The position numbers were made by a program, and so were the translations under genes. Under the pieces are notes generated by a model, which was given only the letters and a program-made list of their open reading frames with translations, was not told where the DNA came from and ran no database searches. From NCBI GenBank assembly GCA_903959905.1, contig CAJBYO010000063.1, forward strand, positions 124,001 through 188,000: a stretch of 64,000 bases of DNA, given 5' to 3'. Source of the stretch: an uncultured Bacteroidales bacterium (GTDB lineage Bacteria > Bacteroidota > Bacteroidia > Bacteroidales > FEN-979). Each line of letters starts with the position of its first letter. The first letter of the stretch is position 1. Of this stretch, positions 54,475 through 63,800 are shown in pieces.

Positions 54475-54508
54475 TAACGGATACCAATTGAAGACTTTTG
54501 CATTCCTC

Positions 54509-54545
54509 AAACCTTCCAGGTTTTTTAAACCTGGAAGGTTTTTGC
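54509..54545 (+). terminator. Strong hairpin terminator (15-bp perfect stem)
   Basis: AAACCTTCCAGGTTT (54509-54523) pairs exactly with AAACCTGGAAGGTTT (54527-54541), loop TTT, followed by TTTGCTTTT. It ends transcription of the propeller gene. The stop codon of the small minus-strand gene is seven bases away, so the stem may serve both strands. Confidence 0.88.
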
Positions 54546-54547
54546 TT

Positions 54548-54760
54548 TTATTCCGGGCTATGAAATAATTCGGCTGTCGGATAAATCTTTACAGGCTTGG
54601 AATCCTCCCTCGCAACTTTCACCCTGGCAGAAGTGGTTTTTTCAATATCATTCCGTGGGGTCACCCGAATTGATTTCTGATGCCTGTGCATCGGCTGGGG
54701 CGGAATGGCTGTCATTATTTCAAGCAAAAATGCTAACCCGAAAATCATTATCTTTTCCAT
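54548..54760 (-). CDS. Small exported or membrane protein (70 aa), hypothetical
   Basis: A short minus-strand frame starting MEKIMIFGLAFLLEIMTA, which looks like a signal or anchor segment, followed by a basic tail (HRHQKSIRVTPRNDIEKTT ... ARVKVARED). An ATG at 54778 is also possible. I know no family. The main support is a two-box Bacteroidetes promoter at the right distance upstream on the same strand (54803-54833) and a strong hairpin right after the stop codon. Confidence 0.45.
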   Translation of the reverse strand: MEKIMIFGLAFLLEIMTAIPPQPMHRHQKSIRVTPRNDIEKTTSARVKVAREDSKPVKIYPTAELFHSPE

Positions 54761-54802
54761 GGCTTCTTGTTTTATCATTCAACATTTCAGTGAACTGTGA
54801 TT

Positions 54803-54833
54803 CAAAAGTACATTTGAAAAAACCGCGGAACAA
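54803..54833 (-). promoter_or_regulatory. Minus-strand promoter: TTG (-33), 20-bp spacer, TACTTTTG (-7)
   Basis: On the minus strand TTG (54831-54833) is followed after exactly 20 bases by TACTTTTG (54803-54810), a full match to both Bacteroidetes boxes. Transcription should start near 54796, about 36 bases before the ATG at 54760. Confidence 0.7.
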
Positions 54834-54962
54834 CTAATTTAGACATGTTCCCCGAATTGTCTTCTGTTCATGCAAAAATCTCGTGTGAACGATATTGGCG
54901 GATGAAAAAGGGAATTCAGCGATAAATTCGGATTATTACTGCCTTATTCAATTTCAAAGCAG

Positions 54963-54970
54963 TAACTTTG
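54963..54970 (+). promoter_or_regulatory. -7 element TAACTTTG for the histidine kinase
   Basis: TAACTTTG fits TAnnTTTG, 16 bases before the ATG at 54987, giving a very short leader. No -33 TTG is seen. Confidence 0.45.
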
Positions 54971-54986
54971 TTGGACAAATCAGGAA

Positions 54987-57900
54987 ATGAAGAAAAATCT
55001 AAATGTTCTGGTAATAGAAGACAGCGCAACAGATGCGGAACTCAACGTGCGGATGCTCATGTCGGCCGGGTATGAAATATTCTATAAACAGGTGGAAACT
55101 GCCGGACAGATGGAAGCGCAGTTTGAAAGGACTTTCTGGGACCTCGTGCTTTCTGATTATTCCATGCCGCAGTTCACGGTGGAAGAAGCCCTTGAAATTT
55201 ATAAAAGGCAAGATATTGACATTCCCTTTATTATCATTTCCGGAACGATTGGTGAAGAAAAAGCAGTTCAGCTCATCAAGGAAGGGGTTCATAACTGCCT
55301 GCTGAAGGACAACATGACACGCTTCATCCCGATCGTGAAACGTGAACTGCTTGAGGCACAAAACCGCCGTGAACTCGTTAACCTGAACGTTTCCCTGGCC
55401 ATAAGTGAAAACAAGTACCGCAGCTATATTGATCATGCACCTGACTGTGTTTTTTTAACAGATGAAACAGGAAGGTACATGGAGGTGAATGATGCCACCT
55501 GCAGGTCAACCGGGTATTCAGAGGAGGAGCTTCTCGGCATGTCGTTTTTTGACATTCTTCCTGTAGAATCTATCAAAGATGCAAAAACCCAATACAGCAA
55601 GCTTACCAAAGCAGGTTCCCTGCATACTGACCTGTCGTTCCGCCATAAAAACGGCACAATCCACTGGTGGGACCTCGAAGCTGTCCAACTGTCAAATGAT
55701 AAATTTCTTGGCTTTGCCAAAGAGATAACCCGCCGGAAACATGCAGAAGCACTCCTGGAACAGACCCGCCAGAATTACGATTCCTTTTTCAACACCATTG
55801 ATGACTTCCTTTTTGTGCTTGATGTACATGGAAATATTGTCCATGCGAATTCAACAGTATTCAACCGTTTGGGCTACACCAGGGAGAATCTCATTGGTAA
55901 ATCCATTCTGAGTGTGCATCCTGCCGACCGCAGGGAAGAAGCCGGAATCATTGTGTTTGAAATGCTAACTGGTAAACTTTTGTCATGCCTGGTGCCGCTC
56001 GTCACCAAATCGGGCGTGATCATTGAAGTTGAAACAAAGGTATCGCACGGTTTCTGGAATGGGAAGCCTGCCATTTTCGGGGTTACAAAAGACATTACGA
56101 AACTGCGGCTTTCAGAAGAGAAATTCTCGAAATTGTTCCACATCAACCCAAGTGCCTGCGGGCTGAGCTCCCTCACTGATGACTCCTACCTGGAGGTAAA
56201 TGAGGCTTTCTACTCACTATTAGGGTTCTCAAAGAATGAAGTGATCGGTAAAACAGCATCAGAACTGGGAATTCTATCGCCTGAGATGAGGAGATCCATC
56301 CTCTCCTTGACAGACAAGGACGGGAGCATTTCCAACGCAGAGGCCGACCTGGTGGCAAAAAATGGCGATGTAAAGCATGTCCTGCTTTCGGCACAGAACA
56401 TTCTCATGCAAAGCGAAAAGTACAGGTATACTGTTGTTCATGACATTACAAAAAGGAAACTTGCCGAGGAAAAATTGCAGGAGAGCGAAGAAAGGTTCAG
56501 AGTCGTTGCTCAATCAGCCAACGATGCAATTATCAGTATAAACAGCAGTGGCGATATCATCTCCTGGAACAGAGGAGCAGAAAATATTTTTGGTTATTCC
56601 GAATCAGAGATCATAGGGCAGCAATTAACGGCGATCATGCCTGCTCAATATGCGCAAAAACACCAGTTCAGTATTGAAAGAGTATTAAACGGCGGAACTG
56701 CACACATACTCGGCAAAACTGTTGAATTATCAGCTTCACATAAAAGTGGCCTTGAGTTCCCTGTTGAAATTTCCCTGGCATCATGGGAAACATCATCAGG
56801 CACCTTTTACACAGGTATCATCCGTGACATCACAGGACGAAAGCAAGCCGAAGAGCAGATGCGAAGAGCATACAGTTTCCTGAATTCCATCATAGAGAAC
56901 ATCCCCGATATGATCGTGATCAAGGATGCTGAAACACTCAATTTCGTGAGTTTCAACAAGGCCGGTGAGAACCTGCTGGGCATCCCGAAAGGAGAACTGG
57001 TTGGCCGCAACGATTATGACATTTTTCCAACTGAATTTGCCGAAAGTTATATGCAGACCGACAGGGAGGCGTTGCGAAGCAGGAAAATGATGGATATTCC
57101 CGAAGAATTCGTGGAAACAAAACTGAATGGCCTGAGGCTTCTCCATACCTACAAGATCCCGATTTTTGATTCAATCGGCGAACCGGAATACCTCCTTTGT
57201 ATCTCCGAGGACATTACAGAACTCAAAATCGCTGAAGAGGCCAGGAAAATCAGTGAAGAAAAATATAAAACCATGCTGGATGCCTCCCCCGACGGTATTT
57301 TATTGACCAACCTGCAGGGAATCATCACCGAAGCATCCGAAATCGGGCTGGAACTTTTCGGGGCCGACTCCAGGGACGATTTAGTGGGTAAGAACTTTTA
57401 CAGGTTCATCCCTTCCACGGAAAAGAAAAAAGTAAAGGAGATTATTGAGCGGACACTGAATGAGGGACTCGCTCAGAACATTGAGTTAACGATCAGGAAG
57501 AAAAACCAGGCTTTTTTCTCCAGTGAAACCAGTACGACCCTGTTGCAGGATGCAGCCGGGGCCCCCCTTTCCTTTATGATCATTGTTCGCGATATCTCCC
57601 AGCGAAAAAAGACCGAGACCAAACAGATGCACGCAGACAGGATGGCCAATCTCGGAGAAATGGCATCGGGTATAGCCCACGAAATCAACCAGCCGCTGAA
57701 TATAATTTCATTGGTCCTGGATAAAATCCTGTCGGATGCCAGCCGTCTGAAAAAGATTGACATTGCCTTCCTGACCGCAAAATCGGATAAGATATTCGAG
57801 AACATCACCCGGATCAGGAACATCATTGACCATGTAAGGGCATTCTCCCGAAGCAACAACGATTATATCCTTACTGCCTTTGATGTAAACAAAAGCATCG

Positions 57901-58340
57901 GGAACGCGGTGTCTATGATCTCCGAGCAGTTCAAACATCTTGGAATTAACCTGAACCTCCAACTGGATCAATCAATCCCCCAGATCACAGGCAACACCTA
58001 TAAATTTGAACAGGTCATTATCAACCTGCTTGTCAATTCAAAGGATGCCGTGATTGACCGAAAAAACCAGCTGCAGGAAGGAGAGGAACTCCATATCGGA
58101 ATCAGAACCTATTCTGAAAACAACATGCTGATGGTTGAACTGAAAGACAACGGCATCGGCATCAGCAAAGACGACATCAACAACATCTGGCTCCCGTTCT
58201 ACACCACCAAGGATGAAGCAAAAGGCACAGGCCTCGGCCTCTCCATCTGTTACCAGATCATAAAATCCATGGGCGGAACCATCGAAATTTCAAGTGTGCG
58301 GATGCAGGGGACGAGTATTAAGATTGCTTTGAAATATTAA
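54987..58340 (+). CDS. Hybrid histidine kinase: receiver, six PAS domains, HisKA, HATPase
   Basis: A 1117-residue cytoplasmic sensor kinase with no membrane segment. An N-terminal receiver domain (about 1-125) has phospho-acceptor Asp57 in VLSDYSMP. PAS domains start near residues 139, 262, 376, 499, 628 and 756. HisKA follows with His898 in GIAHEINQPL, then HATPase with N-box INLLVNSKDAV, DNGIGI and GTGLGLSI. An N-terminal receiver implies that another kinase feeds signal into it. No partner response regulator lies next to it. The stacked PAS domains suggest redox, light or small-molecule sensing, but no cofactor residues can be assigned. Confidence 0.92.
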   Translation: MKKNLNVLVIEDSATDAELNVRMLMSAGYEIFYKQVETAGQMEAQFERTFWDLVLSDYSMPQFTVEEALEIYKRQDIDIPFIIISGTIGEEKAVQLIKEGVHNCLLKDNMTRFIPIVKRELLEAQNRRELVNLNVSLAISENKYRSYIDHAPDCVFLTDETGRYMEVNDATCRSTGYSEEELLGMSFFDILPVESIKDAKTQYSKLTKAGSLHTDLSFRHKNGTIHWWDLEAVQLSNDKFLGFAKEITRRKHAEALLEQTRQNYDSFFNTIDDFLFVLDVHGNIVHANSTVFNRLGYTRENLIGKSILSVHPADRREEAGIIVFEMLTGKLLSCLVPLVTKSGVIIEVETKVSHGFWNGKPAIFGVTKDITKLRLSEEKFSKLFHINPSACGLSSLTDDSYLEVNEAFYSLLGFSKNEVIGKTASELGILSPEMRRSILSLTDKDGSISNAEADLVAKNGDVKHVLLSAQNILMQSEKYRYTVVHDITKRKLAEEKLQESEERFRVVAQSANDAIISINSSGDIISWNRGAENIFGYSESEIIGQQLTAIMPAQYAQKHQFSIERVLNGGTAHILGKTVELSASHKSGLEFPVEISLASWETSSGTFYTGIIRDITGRKQAEEQMRRAYSFLNSIIENIPDMIVIKDAETLNFVSFNKAGENLLGIPKGELVGRNDYDIFPTEFAESYMQTDREALRSRKMMDIPEEFVETKLNGLRLLHTYKIPIFDSIGEPEYLLCISEDITELKIAEEARKISEEKYKTMLDASPDGILLTNLQGIITEASEIGLELFGADSRDDLVGKNFYRFIPSTEKKKVKEIIERTLNEGLAQNIELTIRKKNQAFFSSETSTTLLQDAAGAPLSFMIIVRDISQRKKTETKQMHADRMANLGEMASGIAHEINQPLNIISLVLDKILSDASRLKKIDIAFLTAKSDKIFENITRIRNIIDHVRAFSRSNNDYILTAFDVNKSIGNAVSMISEQFKHLGINLNLQLDQSIPQITGNTYKFEQVIINLLVNSKDAVIDRKNQLQEGEELHIGIRTYSENNMLMVELKDNGIGISKDDINNIWLPFYTTKDEAKGTGLGLSICYQIIKSMGGTIEISSVRMQGTSIKIALKY

Positions 58341-58426
58341 ACCCAATGCAAAGCCCCACCAGCATGCACTTTCTAAAATGTCCTGATGGCATGCAGCCGG
58401 ATAGTTGCTCATTCCGATCTCCATAC

Positions 58427-59851
58427 CTATGGATTCCTGATACAACGGATTGAAAATCCATAAGACTTGCTATCTATGACCATGCCACTGAATGTGGTGT
58501 TCAGGTAAAGGTATGAACTTGCAGAGACGCCTGACTGGGTACCTGACCAGTACCCGCTTACAGCACCGCGACTGGTAAGCACTCCGGTATTATACATGAG
58601 GTACCCGCCCAGATGGAGCTTTAACGCTGAATTGTACGCAGCAAATGAAGTTGTCCAGCCACCGGATGCATCTACATTCGTCCATTCCGATTCGGTGGGT
58701 ATACGCCAGCCGGTGCCCAGTTCTGAATTACAGGGGTCGTTGGTAGCAGTCCAATCCGTGTTTTCACTGATACTGCTTATCCAAACTGTGTTTGGTGTCC
58801 TGGCAGCCCCATCATGTTTATACCCCTGCTTGTTGTTAAATTGCCAGTACCAGCCTGCTGAAAGCTCAGTGGCATCTCCTGTTGAAGTAGCCTGCTGACT
58901 GGCACCCAGGTTTCTGGAGATCCAGCATTTTGTCGCTTCCCCCGGGATATTGGTCACTGTGCCATAGGTTACAGTTTTATCCACCGGTGCAACACCTGCT
59001 GTTGCAACATGGTTGACGGTAATTGTATTCGTACAAACCCAACATGCGACGGTTGATTGTGTTAAAACCAGCGGATTGGAATAACCACAACCATTGTATG
59101 CCCATACATACCGGGTATAAGCCGTTCCGCAGGTCAAACCGGTTTCATTTTTGGTTACAGTGTTTCCCATATCAATTGCTGTTTCAAAATCATCCACTGT
59201 ATTCCACCGGTATCCGGTGGCATTGGGAACCGAAATCCAGTTCCACACAATGGCAGTTGGCGAAGCAACATGTGTTCCGGCAGTTGTTGCCACTGGCGCG
59301 GCCGGTGGTATATGCTGACTCAGGGCAGTCGCAGCCGATTCACCACACGTGCTGTATGCCCAAACATATCTCGAATAGTTGAAATTGCAGACCGTGCCGG
59401 TCTCGGTTTTTAAGAGCGCGGTTCCCATATCGATGGCCGTTTCGTAATCGGGGGTGGTGTTCCACCGGTAGCCGGAAGCGCCGGGAACTGCCTGCCATTT
59501 CCAGGTCACCTGGTTTGGAGCCATCAGGTGAATGCCCTCCACCGGCTGACTGACGAAACACGGAGCAAAAGTGAACCAAGAACCGGCGGTAAAGATGCTC
59601 AGCGAGCCATTCGTTCCGCAGTTGGTGCAGTACACCATCAATCCGTTGCCGGGATCCGCAATGGCGTTTCGCTCTGCCCGGGTCATACGTGGGACAAACA
59701 TCCCTTTAGTAGTTGATTGCACATCGAGCATGGCCGATGCAGCCGGTGGCGTGTTGTCAGTGTTGATGGCCACCTGGGCACCGGCCGAGGCAAATAATAA
59801 CAGAAAGATAATACAGATAAGGCTTTTCATAATTTGTTTGTTTGTGTTCAT
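58427..59851 (-). CDS. Exported FISUMP-domain protein with two Fn3-like repeats
   Basis: A 474-residue exported protein, last in a three-gene minus-strand operon. Its ATG overlaps the upstream stop by four bases (ATGA); ATG 59830 is an alternative. After the signal peptide comes the shared N-module (VAINTDNTPPAASAMLDVQST). Then come two Fn3-like repeats of about 85 residues (YRWNTTPDYETAIDMG / YRWNTVDDFETAIDMG, each with RYVWAY and a Cys pair). The C-terminus is a FISUMP domain (ISRNLGASQQATS, GTGWRIPTESEW, GYWSGTQ, GFSIRCIRN). A surface role is likely; its ligand is unknown. Confidence 0.82.
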   Translation of the reverse strand: MNTNKQIMKSLICIIFLLLFASAGAQVAINTDNTPPAASAMLDVQSTTKGMFVPRMTRAERNAIADPGNGLMVYCTNCGTNGSLSIFTAGSWFTFAPCFVSQPVEGIHLMAPNQVTWKWQAVPGASGYRWNTTPDYETAIDMGTALLKTETGTVCNFNYSRYVWAYSTCGESAATALSQHIPPAAPVATTAGTHVASPTAIVWNWISVPNATGYRWNTVDDFETAIDMGNTVTKNETGLTCGTAYTRYVWAYNGCGYSNPLVLTQSTVACWVCTNTITVNHVATAGVAPVDKTVTYGTVTNIPGEATKCWISRNLGASQQATSTGDATELSAGWYWQFNNKQGYKHDGAARTPNTVWISSISENTDWTATNDPCNSELGTGWRIPTESEWTNVDASGGWTTSFAAYNSALKLHLGGYLMYNTGVLTSRGAVSGYWSGTQSGVSASSYLYLNTTFSGMVIDSKSYGFSIRCIRNP

Positions 59852-61470
59852 TTGTTTTCTAAATTTTCTAACCGCATCATTAATTGTTCATTTGTTGCTT
59901 TCAGTCTTTCAATTTCCAGCTTCAGTGCCTCTATGGCATCTGAATATGATCCGTTTACCTCATTCAATTCCTGCACCGCCTTTACCAGCGGCACCACAAA
60001 CTCCGCATATCGTAAACCGTACAAACTATTTTCATTCTGAGGTTTATCCACCCCGCTGAAGTCAAAACCCAGATCATCGGCAGCCTTCTCCACATCCTGG
60101 GCAATGAACCCGGTGTAGGTGATCTTTTCCTTTGCCTTCACGCCCTGTTCAATGATCGCCTTTTGTTCAGGTGTCTTTTCCCGGAATCCTTCCTCCCCTT
60201 CTTCCCCGGTAACCTCTTCCCCCAGGAAATTCCGGAGGCCGGTAACATCAAGATGATATGTAACAGGTTTGAGCTGATTGATAAACGCCAGGCCGGGAAC
60301 GTTTTCCTGCACATCCCTTTTGTAACGGCCATCGCTGAGGTTGGTCCATCCGGCGTAGCCGCCAATGCTGCCTATGATAGTATTGCCTATCCGAACCTGA
60401 TTGGTGGCAGTAATGCGGCTGCCGTAGCCGAGTGCAGTGGAATTGGTGTAATCTGTGCCGGTGGCCTGGTCGGCATCAAATCCCAGGAACGTGCACCCAT
60501 TATCCGTATCGCTTTCACTTCCGGCACTGTTGCCGCAGGCGGTATTTTGAACACCCTGCAGGTTGGTTTTCAAAGCATCGTAGCCAAAAGCTGCATTTGA
60601 GTATCCTGTTGTATTTGACAAAAGCGCATTAACTCCGTTAGCGGTATTGTCGAATCCAGTGGTATTTGTACCAAGAGCCGCAACACCGGTTGCGGTATTT
60701 CTGACACCAGTGTAGTTGCCTTCAAGGGCATAGGCGCCAATTGCTGTATTATTATACCCCAGGGTGTTGTAGGTCAAGGTCCACCTGCCTACCGCTGTGT
60801 TTTCATATCCGGATGTGTTGTTTGCAAGGGCATAGCTTCCTATTCCGGTATTGTAATTTCCGGTGGTTGATGATGCAATGGAAGAATAACCAACCGCAGT
60901 GTTAGCCATTCCGGAAGTGTTTGCAGAAAGCGATCCTGTTCCGACCGCAGTATTGAACGAGCCTAAATTATTGGAAGCAAGCGCTTCACTTCCGCAAGCT
61001 GTATTACTATATCCACTAGTATTAAAATACAGGGAGTAATAACCCAAAGATGTATTGCTAAAATTTTTATCAATTTTACCCGCCACCTCATTATTTACCT
61101 TAAAAACCAACGGCACATTATCCGTCGTCCCGATAAAATTTGTAGCGGCTGATGTGCCGCTGTTGCCAGTCAACCCCCAGCCTGAACCGGTCCCGGTCAT
61201 CACCCATACCGGGCTCGCGGCGGTACCGGAATTATAATAAAACCCCGGTGTGTTGTCGGTCTGGTAGATCATCAGACCGTTTGCAGGGTTGGCGATGGCA
61301 TTTCGCTGGGCCATGGTCATCCTTGGCAATAAAACCCCTTTATCGGTTGACTTGACATCCAGCATCGCCGAATTGTCGGGCACAGTGCCATCGGTGTTGA
61401 TGCCTACCTGAGCATGGGTTGATATAACTGTCAGCAGGAATAAAGCACTGATAAGATTTTTCATTTTCAT
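59848..61470 (-). CDS. S74 fibre protein with ten 17-residue repeats
   Basis: A 540-residue exported protein. Signal peptide (about 1-21) and shared N-module (VGINTDGTVPDNSAMLDVKST) precede ten full 17-residue repeats (139-308, consensus NTAxGxxALxxNTTGYx) plus a partial one. A linker (FLGFDADQATGTDYTNSTALG) leads to a peptidase S74/intramolecular chaperone domain with predicted self-cleaving Ser379 in LSDGRYK. Such domains trimerise viral and bacterial fibres, then cut themselves off. The C-terminus is a coiled coil. It overlaps both neighbours by four bases, so translation is probably coupled. Confidence 0.85.
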   Translation of the reverse strand: MKMKNLISALFLLTVISTHAQVGINTDGTVPDNSAMLDVKSTDKGVLLPRMTMAQRNAIANPANGLMIYQTDNTPGFYYNSGTAASPVWVMTGTGSGWGLTGNSGTSAATNFIGTTDNVPLVFKVNNEVAGKIDKNFSNTSLGYYSLYFNTSGYSNTACGSEALASNNLGSFNTAVGTGSLSANTSGMANTAVGYSSIASSTTGNYNTGIGSYALANNTSGYENTAVGRWTLTYNTLGYNNTAIGAYALEGNYTGVRNTATGVAALGTNTTGFDNTANGVNALLSNTTGYSNAAFGYDALKTNLQGVQNTACGNSAGSESDTDNGCTFLGFDADQATGTDYTNSTALGYGSRITATNQVRIGNTIIGSIGGYAGWTNLSDGRYKRDVQENVPGLAFINQLKPVTYHLDVTGLRNFLGEEVTGEEGEEGFREKTPEQKAIIEQGVKAKEKITYTGFIAQDVEKAADDLGFDFSGVDKPQNENSLYGLRYAEFVVPLVKAVQELNEVNGSYSDAIEALKLEIERLKATNEQLMMRLENLENK

Positions 61471-63725
61471 TTGTTTCCAGGGTTTTCAACGTTACTTAAT
61501 TTTCCAACAAGCGCTTTGAGTTCAGCAATTTCCAGTTTCAGCTCCCCTATGGCAGCGGAATGTGCAGCATTTGAATCTTTTATAGCGGCCGATTGAGCTT
61601 CATTTACTGCATTCAACTCCTGCACCGCCTTCACCAAAGGCACCACAAACTCGGCGTACCTTAAACCGTACAGGCTTTGCTCATTTTGTGGTTTATCCAC
61701 CCCGCTGAAGTCAAAGCCAAGTTCACTGGCCGCTTTCTCTACATCCTGTGCAATGAAGCCGGTGTAGGTGACCTTTTCCTTTGCCTTCACGCCTTCCTGA
61801 ATGATCGCTTTTTGTTCAGGCGCCTGTTCCCGGAATTCTTTTTGTCCTTCTTCCCCGGTAACCTCTTCCCCCAGGAATTTCCTGACGCCGGTAACATCAA
61901 GATGATATGTAACAGGCCTGAGCTGATTGATAAACGACAGGCCGGGAACGTTCTCCTGCACATCCTTTTTATACCGGCCATCGCTGAGGTTGGTCCACCC
62001 TGCGTAGCCACCAATGCTGTTTACTGTACTGTTTCCGATGCGTACCTGGTTATCGCCTGTAATACGGCTTGTGAAACCGATAGCGGTCGAGTTGGTGTAA
62101 TCTGTTCCTGTCAACTGGTCGGCATCAAACCCGAAAAAGGAGCAGTTGTTATTGATATTGTTGACACTTCCTGCCCCGTATCCGCAGGCGGTATTCTGAA
62201 CGCCCTGGACATTGGCTGCCATCGCGTCGGATCCGATGGCCGTATTATAATATCCGGTAGTATTCACTGTCAGGGCATTGGTTCCGATGGCCGTATTGTC
62301 GAAACCAGTAGTATTGTTATGAAGTGAATTGGACCCGCTGGCGGTGTTCTGGACACCAGTCGTATTGAGTTTCAGTGAAAAGGATCCCGTTGCAGTGTTG
62401 TTATAGCCAGTTGTGTTCAGGAGCAGCGCAAAGGCTCCGGTGGCCGTGTTGTCGTTACCCGTATTGTAATAAAGGGCTGAAGAACCAATGGCCGTATTTT
62501 CCAACCCTGTGGTGTTGAGATAAAGTGCGTTCGCTCCGGAGGCGGTATTGTCGTATCCTGTCGTATTGGCTTTCATCGCATATGCACCAGTGGCAGAATT
62601 GTTGTACCCGGTTGAATTGGAATTCAGGCTATAGTAACCACTGGCGGTATTCCTGGCCCCGGTGGTATTCTGGAACAGCGACATCGAACCATGGGCCGTA
62701 TTTTCATATCCCGTGGTGTTTAAAAAAAGCGCCTTTACTCCGGTTGCCGTATTGTCGTTTCCGGTTGTGTTGGTTGTAAGAGCCTTGAAACCACAGGCGG
62801 TATTCCTGACCCCGGTGGTGTTGAGTTCCAGTGCGGAGGATCCTGTTGCAGTATTGTCATATCCCAGGGTATTCTCTTTCAACGCATAAGCTCCATTGGC
62901 GGTATTGTCATATCCAAGGTTTTCATACAGGGCAGCGCGACCACAGGCCGTATTCCTGACCCCTTCCGTATTGCTGTAAAGTGCATGGTCACCCAGGGCT
63001 GTGTTTTCGGATCCGCCGGTATTTGCGTTCATCGAAAAAGCTCCATTGGCGGTATTGGAAGATCCTACGGAGTTGGCATAAAGAGCGTGATAGCCACTGG
63101 CGGTGTTCATGGCCCCGGTGATATTTTGGTTCAGCGACATGGACCCATTGGCTGTATTTTCAGATCCTGTGATGTTATAAAAAAGTGCATTAGACCCGGT
63201 AGCCGTGTTGTTAAACCCTGTTATATTGGAAAAAAGGGCATTAAAACCAATTGCGGTACACTGTTGCCCGGCACTGTTTGATGTCAATGCCTGGTATCCA
63301 AGGGATGTATTACCCGACGGATTTTCAATCCTGCCAGCCTGCTGGTTATTTACCTTAAAAACAAGGGGCTCACCATCCGTTGTCCCGATAAAATTTGTGG
63401 CGGCCGAGGTGCCGCTGTTGCCGGCAAGCCCCCAGCCGGAACCGGTCCCGGTCATCACCCACACCGGGCCGGCGGCGGTACCGGAGTTGTAATAAAATCC
63501 GGGGGTGAAGTCTGTTTGAAAAATCATCAAACCGGTCTCCGGACTGACAATGGCATTTCGCTGTACCCTTGTCATCCGTGGTAAAAGAACGCCCTTTGCC
63601 GTAGACTTAACATCCAGCATGGCCGAATTATCGGGTGCAGCGCCGTCTGTATTGATGCTTACCTGGGCAAAGGCGGCGAGCCCTGAAACAAGCAACAATC
63701 CAAATAATATGAGGACTTTTTTCAT
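61467..63725 (-). CDS. S74 fibre protein with 23 repeats of 17 residues
   Basis: A 752-residue paralogue of the neighbouring S74 fibre, first in the operon. The N-terminal 138 residues and C-terminal 230 residues are close to the paralogue's. Between them lie 23 repeats (139-519), mostly 17 residues, with two 16-residue ones (numbers 8 and 17). The predicted cleaving residue is Ser581 in LSDGRYK. A coiled-coil C-terminus follows (AAIKDSNAAHSAAIGELKLE). It should form a long trimeric, beta-helical stalk or fibre outside the cell; the route of export (T9SS or other) is not evident. The longer array than in its partner suggests length change by recombination. Confidence 0.87.
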   Translation of the reverse strand: MKKVLILFGLLLVSGLAAFAQVSINTDGAAPDNSAMLDVKSTAKGVLLPRMTRVQRNAIVSPETGLMIFQTDFTPGFYYNSGTAAGPVWVMTGTGSGWGLAGNSGTSAATNFIGTTDGEPLVFKVNNQQAGRIENPSGNTSLGYQALTSNSAGQQCTAIGFNALFSNITGFNNTATGSNALFYNITGSENTANGSMSLNQNITGAMNTASGYHALYANSVGSSNTANGAFSMNANTGGSENTALGDHALYSNTEGVRNTACGRAALYENLGYDNTANGAYALKENTLGYDNTATGSSALELNTTGVRNTACGFKALTTNTTGNDNTATGVKALFLNTTGYENTAHGSMSLFQNTTGARNTASGYYSLNSNSTGYNNSATGAYAMKANTTGYDNTASGANALYLNTTGLENTAIGSSALYYNTGNDNTATGAFALLLNTTGYNNTATGSFSLKLNTTGVQNTASGSNSLHNNTTGFDNTAIGTNALTVNTTGYYNTAIGSDAMAANVQGVQNTACGYGAGSVNNINNNCSFFGFDADQLTGTDYTNSTAIGFTSRITGDNQVRIGNSTVNSIGGYAGWTNLSDGRYKKDVQENVPGLSFINQLRPVTYHLDVTGVRKFLGEEVTGEEGQKEFREQAPEQKAIIQEGVKAKEKVTYTGFIAQDVEKAASELGFDFSGVDKPQNEQSLYGLRYAEFVVPLVKAVQELNAVNEAQSAAIKDSNAAHSAAIGELKLEIAELKALVGKLSNVENPGNK
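62298..63209 (-). repeat. Two 456-bp superblocks, each nine 17-residue repeats
   Basis: Within the 752-residue fibre gene, repeats 3-11 (62754-63209) and 12-20 (62298-62753) line up one to one. Both blocks are 152 residues, and the only 16-residue repeats fall at the same place (numbers 8 and 17). Repeats 3-6 and 12-15 share distinctive variants (SMSL, NTASGY, AFSM/AYAM). This indicates duplication of a nine-repeat unit. Confidence 0.85.
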
Positions 63726-63800
63726 GGATCATCTTTTTAACGTACCGAAATTATTCTCTGTAGTAATCTGGAATCCTGACTTGCTATACTGACAACCAGT

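Noticed and set aside
61467..63725. 51-bp periodicity considered as a non-coding satellite
   Set aside because: The frame is open throughout, indels are in multiples of three, and the product has signal peptide, repeats and S74 domain.
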